In this document: positions 1 through 7,317 of the stretch, one piece after another
Layout of the letters: each line of letters starts with the position of its first letter
How positions within the stretch are numbered: position 1 is the stretch's first letter
Source: Burkholderiales bacterium
GTDB lineage: Bacteria; Pseudomonadota; Gammaproteobacteria; Burkholderiales; SG8-41
Assembly (NCBI GenBank): GCA_030833315.1
Contig: JAURHM010000033.1
Coordinates: 1 to 36,663 of the forward strand
Direction: 5' to 3'
Length of the DNA: 36,663 nt
The notes under the pieces: model-generated
The model's database searches: none
Seen by the model: the letters and a program-made list of their open reading frames with translations, nothing else
Told to the model about the DNA's origin: nothing
Translations under genes and position numbers: made by a program

Positions 1-1
1 C

Positions 2-346
2 AGCCGTTTCACGGACATGCATGACATCGGCGACATGTTGGTTGAGGCCGGTTTTGCCGACCCGGTGATCGACATGGAAACGTTCACGCTGACCTATGAC
101 GACACGCGGGCGGTGATGCGTGATCTGAAAGCCATCGGTGCGCACAACGCCGCCGAAAACCGGCCTGCGGCGCTGTCCGGCAAGCAGTGGCTGGCGGCTG
201 TTGAGCGCCAGTACGAAAGTTTTCGCCGCGACGGCAAGCTGCCGGCGAGCTTCGAGGTGATTTACGGCCATGCCTGGCGGCCGATGCCGCGGCTCGGCCC
301 CGGCGGCCGGCCGGTGATCGATATCAAACCGGTCGGTGGCGGCTGA
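2..346 (+). CDS. bioC: Malonyl-ACP O-methyltransferase BioC, C-terminal part (5' end outside window)
   Basis: The reading frame is open from the window edge and gives the last 114 residues of a protein resembling the C-terminus of BioC, the SAM-dependent enzyme that methylates malonyl-ACP to start pimelate assembly for biotin. Visible are the DIGDML...AGF..PV.DME stretch, which follows the methyltransferase core in this family, and the later AVERQYESFRRDGKLPASFEVIYGHAW segment (quoted in part), typical of the BioC tail. The SAM-binding core lies upstream and cannot be checked. The stop codon is one base before the bioD ATG, so the two genes are very likely co-transcribed and translationally coupled. 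Calling it bioC rests on these tail motifs plus the bioD neighbour. Confidence 0.85.
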   Translation, partial: SRFTDMHDIGDMLVEAGFADPVIDMETFTLTYDDTRAVMRDLKAIGAHNAAENRPAALSGKQWLAAVERQYESFRRDGKLPASFEVIYGHAWRPMPRLGPGGRPVIDIKPVGGG

Positions 347-347
347 G

Positions 348-1037
348 ATGCCGGGTCGGGGAATTTTCATCGCCGGTACTGACACCGGGGTCGGTAAAAC
401 CCTGGTGGCCTGCGCGCTGCTGCACGGACTGGCCGCCCTTGGTCTGCAGGCGGCAGGGATGAAACCGGTCGCCGCCGGTGCGCGGCTGCGCCGTGGCGTA
501 CGATACAACGAGGATGTCGAGCAGTTGCGTGCCGCCGCCGGCGTTGATGTGTCCCGCAAGATCATGAATCCCTATTGTTTTACGCCGCCGATCGCCCCCC
601 ATCTGGCCGCGCGCGAGGCCGGACAAACCATCCGGATGAGCGTGATTAAGCGCTGTTACGTGCAGATCGCGGCGCGAAGCGATCTGGTGGTGGTTGAAGG
701 CGTCGGCGGGCTGTTGGTGCCGCTGGCCCCGCGTTTCAATGCGGCGGAAATCCCGCAACAGCTGGATTTACCGCTGCTGCTGGTGGTCGGCTTGCGTCTT
801 GGTTGCCTCAACCATGCCCTGTTGACCGTCGAGGCCGCACAGGCGCGGGGCTTGCGCATTGCAGGCTGGATTGCCAATGCGATTGATCCGTCGATGGCGC
901 GCCGTGAGCAGAATTTGCAAACCCTGCGTGAACGGATTCCGGCGCCGTTGCTGGGAATCGTCAAACATGCAGCAAAACCCGGAATCAATCGCGTGACAAA
1001 AGCACTGGACATCAAGCGCATTAATGAGGCTATTTAA
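348..1037 (+). CDS. bioD: Dethiobiotin synthetase BioD
   Basis: This 229-residue cytoplasmic enzyme makes dethiobiotin from 7,8-diaminopelargonate, CO2 and ATP, the penultimate step of biotin synthesis. The N-terminus carries the P-loop GTDTGVGKT (about residues 8-16), followed by MKPVAAG with the conserved Lys of the substrate site, and VVEGVGGLLVPL, the family's second signature. Length fits the family (about 225-240). I chose the ATG at 348, two bases after the bioC stop, over an in-frame GTG at 336 inside bioC, because the P-loop is then at the usual distance from the start. It is the last gene of the biotin operon visible here. A separate promoter for the next gene follows after the stop. 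Confidence 0.95.
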   Translation: MPGRGIFIAGTDTGVGKTLVACALLHGLAALGLQAAGMKPVAAGARLRRGVRYNEDVEQLRAAAGVDVSRKIMNPYCFTPPIAPHLAAREAGQTIRMSVIKRCYVQIAARSDLVVVEGVGGLLVPLAPRFNAAEIPQQLDLPLLLVVGLRLGCLNHALLTVEAAQARGLRIAGWIANAIDPSMARREQNLQTLRERIPAPLLGIVKHAAKPGINRVTKALDIKRINEAI

Positions 1038-1072
1038 GAGCGAAAACCGACTGTTTTTAGAGGGCATTTCGG

Positions 1073-1102
1073 TTGCGACCGTCCCTTCCGGTGTGCTAAA
1101 GT
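1073..1102 (+). promoter_or_regulatory. Probable sigma-70 promoter of the cox cluster
   Basis: TTGCGA (1073-1078) is followed after 18 bases by TAAAGT (1097-1102). A TG at 1094-1095 makes an extended -10 (TGCTAAAGT). Transcription would begin near 1109, about 23 bases before the GTG start at 1132. No experimental support; the match is by eye. Confidence 0.5.
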
Positions 1103-1131
1103 CCGCGCGGTTAAAAGGATACTCGGCGCCA

Positions 1132-1614
1132 GTGACCACAGAGCCCCATTACGATGCGGATTTTGCGGAAGCCGGTGCCGAATTTACATATTTCAGGCGC
1201 CATTGCAGTTCGCTGGACTGGCGCCTGCTGAAACTGATTTTCGGTTCCTTGGCCCTGTTTTTGTCACTGGTGGCGGTCGGGTTTGCAGTTGCCGGAGCCT
1301 GGCTGGTCATACCGTTTGCCGGTGTCGAAATCGCAGGTCTGGGCATTGCGGCGTGGTGGACGGCCAGGCATTCGGGTGATTTCGAGCGCCTGGAGTTTGA
1401 CGGTGACCGCGTACTCGTCGAAATCAGGGAGCAGGGGCAGTCGAGACAGTTTGAGTTCAATCGCTGCTGGGTGCGGCTGGTGAACGGAAATGCGGGTATG
1501 GTTGCCCTGCGCTCACACGGTCGGGAAGTCGCCATCGGGCGGTTTTGCAGCGAGGAAAGCCGGCAGACGCTGGCGCGCGAATTGCGCAACCGTCTGGCCG
1601 TTCATCGGTTTTAG
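1132..1614 (+). CDS. DUF2244 membrane protein upstream of coxB
   Basis: This 160-residue protein has two adjacent hydrophobic segments (about residues 35-80, LALFLSLVAVGFAVAG then WLVIPFAGVEIAGLGI) forming a membrane hairpin. A soluble C-terminal part follows (FERLEFDGDRVLVEI...). This is the DUF2244 pattern, a family of unknown function often found next to cytochrome oxidase genes in proteobacteria. I chose GTG at 1132 because it follows AAGGA (1115-1119) and a promoter whose predicted transcript starts near 1109. A longer in-frame ATG at 1024 overlaps bioD and would lie upstream of that promoter. The gene ends 32 bases before coxB, so the two are probably co-transcribed. A role in oxidase biogenesis is inference from position only. 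Confidence 0.8.
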   Translation: MTTEPHYDADFAEAGAEFTYFRRHCSSLDWRLLKLIFGSLALFLSLVAVGFAVAGAWLVIPFAGVEIAGLGIAAWWTARHSGDFERLEFDGDRVLVEIREQGQSRQFEFNRCWVRLVNGNAGMVALRSHGREVAIGRFCSEESRQTLARELRNRLAVHRF

Positions 1615-1646
1615 CGGATCAATCGGGTTACAAAAGCGGGGGAAGC

Positions 1647-2786
1647 ATGAGCATCAAGGGGATCAAGCGTTGGGCGGCAGCAGGCGCGCTGTTTTTCTGG
1701 TCGTTCGCAGCGTGGGCTGAATACAAGCTCAACCTGCAGACGCCGCATACGTTGCTGGGCGAAAAAATCTACGATCTGCATACGATCATCACGGCAATCT
1801 GTTTCGTGATTTTCATCGGTGTGTTCGGATTCATGTTCTATGCCGTGTTCAAGCACCGCAAATCGGTCGGACACAAGGCAGCCCAGTTCCACGAGAACAC
1901 TGCGGTTGAAGTGGCCTGGACCCTGATCCCGTTTGTGATTCTGATCGCAATGGCGGTTCCGGCGACCGGAACCCTGGTCACCATGCGCGACACCTCCGAA
2001 GCTGACCTGACGATCAAGGCCACGGGTTACCAGTGGAAATGGGGCTACGATTACCTCAAGGGCGAAGGCGCAGGCATCAGCTTCTACAGTACGCTGTCCA
2101 CGCCGCGCGCCCAGATCGAAGGCACCGACGTCGCAGGCCGCAACGCCAATCCGAACTACCTGCTCGAGACGGACAACCACGTGGTGGTGCCGGTCGGCAA
2201 GAAAATCCGCATTCTGACCACGGCAGCTGACGTGATCCACGCCTGGTATGTGCCGGCGCTTGCGGTCAAGCAGGATGCCGTTCCCGGCTTCATTCGCGAT
2301 ACCTGGTTCAAGGCCGAGAAGCCCGGCATCTACCGCGGCCAATGCGCGGAGCTTTGCGGCAAAGACCACGGCTTCATGCCGATCGTCGTCGAAGTGATGG
2401 AGTCGGCGGCTTACACCGCCTGGGTGGGCGCTCAGCAGAAAAAGATCGCCGCGGCAAAAGTCGATCCCAACAAGAGCTGGACGCTGGACGAGCTGAAAGC
2501 GCACGGCGAAAAGGTTTATGCGCAGAACTGCGTTGCCTGCCACCAGGCTACCGGTATGGGCGTTCCGGGGTCGTTCCCGGCGCTGTCCGGATCGAAAGTC
2601 GTCAATGGCCCGAAGGCTGACCAGATCAAGCTGCTACTTGCCGGCAAGCAGGGCACGGCAATGGCTTCCTTCAAACACCTGTCCGACGCCGATCTGGCCG
2701 GTGTGATCACGTTTACGCGCAACAACTGGTCGAACAAGACCGGCGAAGCCGTGGCCCCGGCCGAAATCAAAGCCGCACGGAACTAA
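1647..2786 (+). CDS. coxB: Cytochrome c oxidase subunit II with fused C-terminal cytochrome c domain
   Basis: CoxB (379 residues) receives electrons at the dinuclear CuA centre and passes them to subunit I. A signal sequence (to about residue 23, ending AWA) is followed by two transmembrane helices and a periplasmic cupredoxin domain. CuA ligands are visible as His198 (HAWYVP), Cys233 and Cys237 (CAELC), His241 and Met244. After a linker comes a class I cytochrome c domain with CVACH (Cys295, Cys298, His299) and a probable axial Met339 (GTAMASF). The fusion makes this a caa3-like subunit II, longer than the usual 250-300 residues. The ATG at 1647 is preceded by GGGGGAAG. It is the first structural gene of the oxidase operon, 21 bases before coxA. 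Confidence 0.96.
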   Translation: MSIKGIKRWAAAGALFFWSFAAWAEYKLNLQTPHTLLGEKIYDLHTIITAICFVIFIGVFGFMFYAVFKHRKSVGHKAAQFHENTAVEVAWTLIPFVILIAMAVPATGTLVTMRDTSEADLTIKATGYQWKWGYDYLKGEGAGISFYSTLSTPRAQIEGTDVAGRNANPNYLLETDNHVVVPVGKKIRILTTAADVIHAWYVPALAVKQDAVPGFIRDTWFKAEKPGIYRGQCAELCGKDHGFMPIVVEVMESAAYTAWVGAQQKKIAAAKVDPNKSWTLDELKAHGEKVYAQNCVACHQATGMGVPGSFPALSGSKVVNGPKADQIKLLLAGKQGTAMASFKHLSDADLAGVITFTRNNWSNKTGEAVAPAEIKAARN

Positions 2787-2807
2787 TTCAGGCTCCAGGA
2801 GAACGCA

Positions 2808-4400
2808 ATGGACGCAGCACACACACATTCACACGACCACGGCCACGACGATCACGGACACAAACCCAGCGGGATCATGCGCTGGGTCAAGTCGACCAAC
2901 CACAAGGACATCGGTACGATGTACCTGTGGTTCAGCTTCTGCATGTTCCTGGTCGGCGGTGTCATGGCACTGATCATCCGTTCCGAGCTGTTTCAGCCGG
3001 GCCTGCAGATTGTCCGTCCGGACTTTTTCAACTCGATGACCACCTACCATGGCCTGATCATGGTGTTCGGCGCGATCATGCCGGCTTTCGTCGGCTTCGC
3101 GAACTGGCTGATCCCGATGCAGATCGGTGCTCCGGACATGGCGTTCCCGCGGATGAACAACCTTTCTTTCTGGCTGTTGCCGCCTGCGGCGCTGCTACTG
3201 ATCGCCGCCCAGTTCATGCCCGGTGGTGGCGCCGGTGTGGGCTGGACCATGTATGCCCCGCTGTCGACCCAGGCCGGCCCGGCCATGGACCTGACGATTT
3301 TTGCGGTCCATACGCTGGGTATTTCCTCGATCATGGGTTCGATCAACATCATAACCACCATCCTCAACATGCGCGCCCCCGGGCTGACGCTGATGAAGAT
3401 GCCGCTGTTCTGCTGGACCTGGCTGATTACCGCCTACCTGCTGGTTGCGGTGATGCCGGTGCTGGCCGGTGCAGTCACGATGACCCTGACCGACCGTCAC
3501 TTCGGCACGCATTTCTTCAATGCGGCCGGCGGCGGCGACCCCGTTCTTTACCAGCACATTTTCTGGTTCTTCGGGCACCCCGAGGTATACATCATCGCCA
3601 TCCCCGCTTTCGGTGTGGTGTCGCAGGTGATCCCGGCGTTCTCCCGCAAGCCGCTGTTCGGATATGCCTCGATGGTCTACGCAACAGCCTCGATCGCCAT
3701 CCTGTCGTTCATGGTCTGGGCGCACCACATGTACACCGCCGGCATGCCGGTTGAAGCGCAGCTCTACTTCATGTACGCCACGGCGCTGATTGCCGTGCCC
3801 ACGGGTGTCAAGGTATTCAACTGGGTGGCGACGATGTGGAAGGGTTCATTGAGCTTCGAAACCCCGATGCTGTTCTCGCTCGGCTTCCTGTTTCTGTTCA
3901 CGCTGGGCGGTTTCACCGGACTGGTGCTGTCGATCACACCGGTTGACGTTCAGTTGCACGACACCTATTACGTGGTGGCGCATTTCCATTACGTGATGGT
4001 GGCCGGTGCGCTGTTCTCTGCTTTCGCCGGCATCTATTTCTGGCTGCCCAAGTGGACCGGCAAGATGTATAACGAGACGCTGGGTAAATGGCACTTCTGG
4101 CTGTCACTGGTGTTCTTCAACGTCACCTTCTTCGTGCAGCATTTCCTGGGCCTGGCCGGCATGCCGCGCCGCATTCCCGACTACTCCTTGCAGTTCGCCG
4201 AGTTCAACATGATCTCGTCAATCGGCGCTTTCGGTTTCGGCCTGTCGCAACTGCTATTCCTCTACATCGTGATCAAGTGCATCACCAGTGGAGAGAAGGC
4301 ACCGGACAAGCCCTGGGACGGTGCGGACAGCCTGGAGTGGACGCATCTGCCTACGCCCGCTCCGTGGCACAGTTTTGAAACCCCGCCGGTCATCAAGTAA
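2808..4400 (+). CDS. coxA: Cytochrome c oxidase subunit I (heme a/a3-CuB)
   Basis: This 530-residue, twelve-helix membrane protein is the catalytic core that reduces O2 and pumps protons. Ligands are readable: His81 (TYHGLIM, heme a), His257 with Tyr261 in HPEVYI (CuB and the cross-linked Tyr), His306-His307 (CuB), His392 (heme a3) and His394 (heme a) in AHFHYVM. HPEVY with the E points to a type A oxidase. The N-terminus is unusually His-rich, with seven His in the first 18 residues, and precedes the normal start of the family fold (TNHKDIGT). AGGAGA lies just upstream of the ATG. Together with CoxB and CoxC it forms the terminal oxidase encoded here. Confidence 0.98.
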   Translation: MDAAHTHSHDHGHDDHGHKPSGIMRWVKSTNHKDIGTMYLWFSFCMFLVGGVMALIIRSELFQPGLQIVRPDFFNSMTTYHGLIMVFGAIMPAFVGFANWLIPMQIGAPDMAFPRMNNLSFWLLPPAALLLIAAQFMPGGGAGVGWTMYAPLSTQAGPAMDLTIFAVHTLGISSIMGSINIITTILNMRAPGLTLMKMPLFCWTWLITAYLLVAVMPVLAGAVTMTLTDRHFGTHFFNAAGGGDPVLYQHIFWFFGHPEVYIIAIPAFGVVSQVIPAFSRKPLFGYASMVYATASIAILSFMVWAHHMYTAGMPVEAQLYFMYATALIAVPTGVKVFNWVATMWKGSLSFETPMLFSLGFLFLFTLGGFTGLVLSITPVDVQLHDTYYVVAHFHYVMVAGALFSAFAGIYFWLPKWTGKMYNETLGKWHFWLSLVFFNVTFFVQHFLGLAGMPRRIPDYSLQFAEFNMISSIGAFGFGLSQLLFLYIVIKCITSGEKAPDKPWDGADSLEWTHLPTPAPWHSFETPPVIK

Positions 4401-4406
4401 TCCGAG

Positions 4407-4520
4407 ATGAACCAGCTTGAAGTCAAACGCAACAACCGTCGCACAGCCACCGTGCTGTGGCTGATTGTTGCTGCGTTTTTCTTCGGCGTGATGATCAAGT
4501 ATTACCTGCTGGCCCACTGA
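4407..4520 (+). CDS. Small cytochrome oxidase assembly protein (37 residues)
   Basis: A short gene fills the space between coxA and ctaG. It reads MNQLEVKRNNRRTATV, then a single hydrophobic helix (LWLIVAAFFFGVMIKYYLL), then AH and stop. Its stop is one base before the ctaG ATG, and it starts six bases after the coxA stop, so the operon packing argues that it is real. Small one-helix proteins with a basic N-terminus at exactly this place are annotated in many betaproteobacteria as 'cytochrome oxidase small assembly protein'. The function is inferred from position; no motif gives a biochemical role. The topology expected from the basic start is N-in, C-out. Confidence 0.8.
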   Translation: MNQLEVKRNNRRTATVLWLIVAAFFFGVMIKYYLLAH

Positions 4521-4521
4521 C

Positions 4522-5079
4522 ATGATTAGCGTGAAAAGCGAACGCGCCAACCGCCGTATGATGACGCGGCTGTCGATATTCGCGGTGGCGATGTTTGGCT
4601 TCGGTTTTCTGCTGGTGCCATTCTACGAAAAGATCTGCGAAGTCACCGGGGTCAATAACCTGATCAAGCCGGCGGCCGCGGTCGAGAATACGCAGATCGA
4701 CAAGTCGCGCTGGGTGACGCTGGAGTTTGATTCCAATGCCCACGGACTCGAATGGGATTTCAAGCCGGTGCAGCGCAGCGTGAGGGTGCATCCGGGCGAA
4801 ATGATCCAGATTGAATATGACGTCCGCAACAACAGTGCCAACGCCATTGTCGGGCAGGCGATCCCAAGTTATGGCCCCAAGCATGCGGCATCGTACGTGA
4901 AAAAGCTGGAATGTTTCTGTTTCAAGCAGCAGCCGCTACAGGCGGGTGAAGGCAAGCGCATGCCCGTGCAGTTCGTGATTGATTCGACGCTGCCGGCCGA
5001 TGTGAACACGATTACGCTGTCCTACACCTTCTTCGAGGTCAAGGGCGCTGCGGTGCCGAAAGCCGGCGGGCAGGGGTGA
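4522..5079 (+). CDS. ctaG: Cytochrome c oxidase assembly protein CtaG/Cox11 (CuB insertion)
   Basis: CtaG/Cox11 (185 residues) is a membrane-anchored periplasmic copper chaperone that supplies CuB to subunit I. One N-terminal helix (about residues 14-35, SIFAVAMFGFGFLLVPFYEKICEVTG in part) carries the family's first conserved Cys. The immunoglobulin-like domain contains the copper motif CFCF (Cys131, Cys133) and the VQFVID..LP.DV.TITLSYTFFEV ending. Length matches bacterial Cox11 (about 180-200). It is tightly packed between the 37-residue gene and the DUF2970 gene, whose start overlaps its stop codon. Confidence 0.95.
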   Translation: MISVKSERANRRMMTRLSIFAVAMFGFGFLLVPFYEKICEVTGVNNLIKPAAAVENTQIDKSRWVTLEFDSNAHGLEWDFKPVQRSVRVHPGEMIQIEYDVRNNSANAIVGQAIPSYGPKHAASYVKKLECFCFKQQPLQAGEGKRMPVQFVIDSTLPADVNTITLSYTFFEVKGAAVPKAGGQG

Positions 5080-5282
5080 TGACTGCGATGGCAGAAGCTC
5101 CGCAAAAAGCCACGCTGCTGCAGGTGGTGCGCATGGTGCTATCGGCGTTTCTCGGCATCCGCAAGCGTGCCGACCACGAAAGTATCGTGGTGACGCCGGT
5201 GCAGGTGATCATTGTCGCCGTGATTGCGGGGGCGACGTTCGTGGGAACTGTGGTTTCTGTAGTGCGGCTGGTGCTGAGATGA
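5079..5282 (+). CDS. DUF2970 small membrane protein
   Basis: This 67-residue protein has an N-terminal segment (LLQVVRMVLSAFLGIRKRADHE) and a C-terminal hydrophobic helix (VIIVAVIAGATFVGTVVSVVRLVL in part). The arrangement matches DUF2970, a family of unknown function almost always found inside betaproteobacterial oxidase operons. The ATG at 5079 overlaps the ctaG stop (TGATG), which suggests coupled translation. A second in-frame ATG at 5091 would also serve. The FLGIRKRAD segment is the most family-like part. I infer a role in oxidase assembly or stability from context alone. Confidence 0.8.
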   Translation: MTAMAEAPQKATLLQVVRMVLSAFLGIRKRADHESIVVTPVQVIIVAVIAGATFVGTVVSVVRLVLR

Positions 5283-5331
5283 TCCGTCGCACGATTGTGA
5301 TTGAACACAAGGATTCAGGGGAGAAGTGAAT

Positions 5332-6186
5332 ATGTCGAATCAAGCATCTGGCAACTATTATCTGCCGCAGCCTTCGAACTGGCCGATCGTGGCCTCGATC
5401 GCCATCGGTTTTCTGGGTTTTGGCGCATCGTTCACGGTCAATCACATGCCGCTGGGTTATGCCCTGCTGGGCATCGGTTTCCTGATCCTGTTTTTCATGT
5501 TTGCCGGCTGGTTTACTGCGGTTGCTCATGAATCCGAGGGCGGCAACTACAACAAGCAGGTCGACATTTCATTCCGCTGGGGCATGAGCTGGTTCATTTT
5601 TTCCGAAGTGATGTTCTTCGCCGCCTTTTTTGGTGCGCTGTTCTACATGCGCAGCATTTCGGTACCGGACCTCGGTTCGCTGACGCATCAGGAGTTCCTG
5701 TGGCCCGGATTCAAGGCCGACTGGCCCGCCACCGGCCCCGGCATCAAGGAAACCTTCTCGCCGATGAGCGCCTGGGGTATTCCCGCGCTGAATACCGCGC
5801 TGCTGCTGACTTCAGGTGTGACGCTGACTTGGGCGCACTGGGGGCTGCTGAAAAACAACCGCACCCACCTGATCTGGGGCCTGGTGCTGACCATCGCGCT
5901 CGGCATGATCTTCCTGGGCTTCCAAGTTTATGAATATGCCCACGCCTACAGCGACCTGAACCTGAAAATGACGATGGGCGCCTACGGTGCAACCTTCTTC
6001 ATGCTGACGGGTTTCCACGGTTTCCACGTCACGGTAGGTACCATCATGCTGTGGGTGATCCTGTTCCGCAGCGTCGCCGGTCACTTCAAGCCGGACAACC
6101 ACTTCGGTTTCGAGGGTGTGGCCTGGTACTGGCACTTCGTCGACGTGGTCTGGCTGTTCCTGTTCGTGGTCGTTTACTGGCTGTAA
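5332..6186 (+). CDS. coxC: Cytochrome c oxidase subunit III
   Basis: CoxC (284 residues) is a seven-helix integral membrane subunit that stabilises the oxidase and its proton uptake. Recognisable stretches are FRWGMSWFIFSEVMFFAAFFGA (in part) with the conserved Glu in FSEVMFF, GFHGFHVTVGTIML, and the final AWYWHFVDVVWLFLF, all hallmarks of subunit III. I chose ATG 5332 rather than an in-frame GTG at 5326 because GGGGAG upstream is then at normal distance. A 16-codon frame (5279-5329) lies between the DUF2970 stop and this start. A strong terminator follows at 6280, so coxC is the last structural gene of this transcript. Confidence 0.97.
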   Translation: MSNQASGNYYLPQPSNWPIVASIAIGFLGFGASFTVNHMPLGYALLGIGFLILFFMFAGWFTAVAHESEGGNYNKQVDISFRWGMSWFIFSEVMFFAAFFGALFYMRSISVPDLGSLTHQEFLWPGFKADWPATGPGIKETFSPMSAWGIPALNTALLLTSGVTLTWAHWGLLKNNRTHLIWGLVLTIALGMIFLGFQVYEYAHAYSDLNLKMTMGAYGATFFMLTGFHGFHVTVGTIMLWVILFRSVAGHFKPDNHFGFEGVAWYWHFVDVVWLFLFVVVYWL

Positions 6187-6279
6187 CGGATCACAAGACG
6201 GCGGACAGCGCAGTCCAGCTCAGAGGCCGGCTAAGCACGGTTCGCACGGGGAGGAGGTGCCCCCGACACGGGAATTTGG

Positions 6280-6307
6280 ACGCCGCGGGATACGCGGCGT
6301 TTTTTTT
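6280..6307 (+). terminator. Rho-independent terminator after coxC
   Basis: ACGCCGCG (6280-6287) pairs perfectly with CGCGGCGT (6293-6300) around a five-base loop. Seven further T follow at 6301-6307. It lies about 95 bases after the coxC stop and ends the plus-strand oxidase transcript. No T-run exists on the other side, so it acts in one direction only. Confidence 0.92.
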
Positions 6308-6355
6308 GATGCGGACCGGCGCAAGGGCGCTGGAACGAGTGTGCGCCGCTTGTGT

Positions 6356-6550
6356 CTAAAGTCGCGTGGTGATCAGGCCGAAATGAAAGCCCAGCATCAG
6401 CAGCAGGAACAACAGTACCGACAGTGCCACCCTGACCGTCAGTGCCTTTGCCGTGCGTTCGGTCGTACCCTTGTCGCGGATCATGTAAAACAGCGCCGAC
6501 CCGAGGCTGGCGAAAATGATCACGATGAACAGTATGACGATGATGCGCAT
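6356..6550 (-). CDS. Twin transmembrane protein (DUF2909-like)
   Basis: This 64-residue protein has two hydrophobic segments (MRIIVILFIVIIFASLGSAL and ALSVLLFLLLMLGFHFGL) joined by a polar loop, MIRDKGTTERTAKALTVR. This is the layout of the small 'twin transmembrane protein' family next to SURF1 genes in betaproteobacteria. The loop sequence RDKG..ER...ALT.RVALS is the most characteristic part. It is the only minus-strand gene inside the oxidase block and starts 38 bases from the divergent SURF1 start, so the promoters must lie very close. The ATG at 6550 gives the usual family start; no good ribosome site is visible. Function unknown. Confidence 0.75.
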   Translation of the reverse strand: MRIIVILFIVIIFASLGSALFYMIRDKGTTERTAKALTVRVALSVLLFLLLMLGFHFGLITTRL

Positions 6551-6588
6551 GATGTTATGCACCGCAGTGTAACCCAACCGGAAATCCG

Positions 6589-7317
6589 ATGGCTGTAATC
6601 ACTTTTGGCGCCTTTGCATTCCACCCCCGGTTACTGACGACGGTAGCGGCGGTTGCCGGCATTGCGCTGACATTTTTTCTGGGCGAATGGCAGAGCAGCC
6701 GCGCGGATTACAAGCAGGGCCTGCAGGACCGCCAGGATGCGCTGTCGCTGGAGTCAGTGGTCAGCGTCGGCGCCGCGCCGCTGGCATCCGATGACATCCT
6801 GCTGCGCAGCGTCGAGGTGCGCGGCGAGTTTGAACCGAAATACACCGTCTTTGTCGATAATCGCCTGTACCAGCATCAGCCCGGATATCACGTGGCCACG
6901 CCGCTGCGCATTGCCGGCTCGAAGCGTTATGTGCTGGTCAACCGCGGTTGGGTTGCGGCCGGCCGCGACCGCAGCCTGCCGGTGGTTGAAACGCCTGCCG
7001 GCGAACAGCTGGTCAAGGGTACGGCTGTGACATACAGCGAAAAATTCATGGAACTGTCGACCAAGGTTGCGGAGGGAAATGTCTGGCAGAACCTGGTGTT
7101 CGAGCGCTATCGCCAGGCGACCGGGCTGGATCTGCAGCCCTTCGTGATCCAGCAGGACAGTGCTGTTGATGACGGTCTCAAGCGGGAATGGAAGCGACCC
7201 GATCTCGGCCGCAATACGCATCTTGCCTATGCCTTTCAATGGTACGCATTGAGTTTTGCCATTTTTATTTATTATCTGGTGACCCATGTCAAACGAAGCC
7301 CCGCGGACCAGCCGTAA
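6589..7317 (+). CDS. SURF1 family cytochrome oxidase biogenesis protein
   Basis: SURF1 (242 residues) assists heme a insertion into subunit I. The family layout is visible: an N-terminal helix (LLTTVAAVAGIALTFFLGEWQ in part), a periplasmic domain with VEVRGEF, YHVATPLRI and VLVNRGWVAAG (the SURF1 signature), and a C-terminal helix starting at HLAYAFQWYALSFAIF. Length fits bacterial members. It is followed by a Sco-like gene whose start overlaps its last 32 bases, and then by the heme A genes, so the downstream set is a second, maturation-oriented operon of the locus. Confidence 0.93.
   Translation: MAVITFGAFAFHPRLLTTVAAVAGIALTFFLGEWQSSRADYKQGLQDRQDALSLESVVSVGAAPLASDDILLRSVEVRGEFEPKYTVFVDNRLYQHQPGYHVATPLRIAGSKRYVLVNRGWVAAGRDRSLPVVETPAGEQLVKGTAVTYSEKFMELSTKVAEGNVWQNLVFERYRQATGLDLQPFVIQQDSAVDDGLKREWKRPDLGRNTHLAYAFQWYALSFAIFIYYLVTHVKRSPADQP

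Noticed and set aside
1038-1072. Possible terminator after bioD (AAAAC...GTTTTT)
   Set aside because: The stem is only five mostly A-T pairs and would be too weak.
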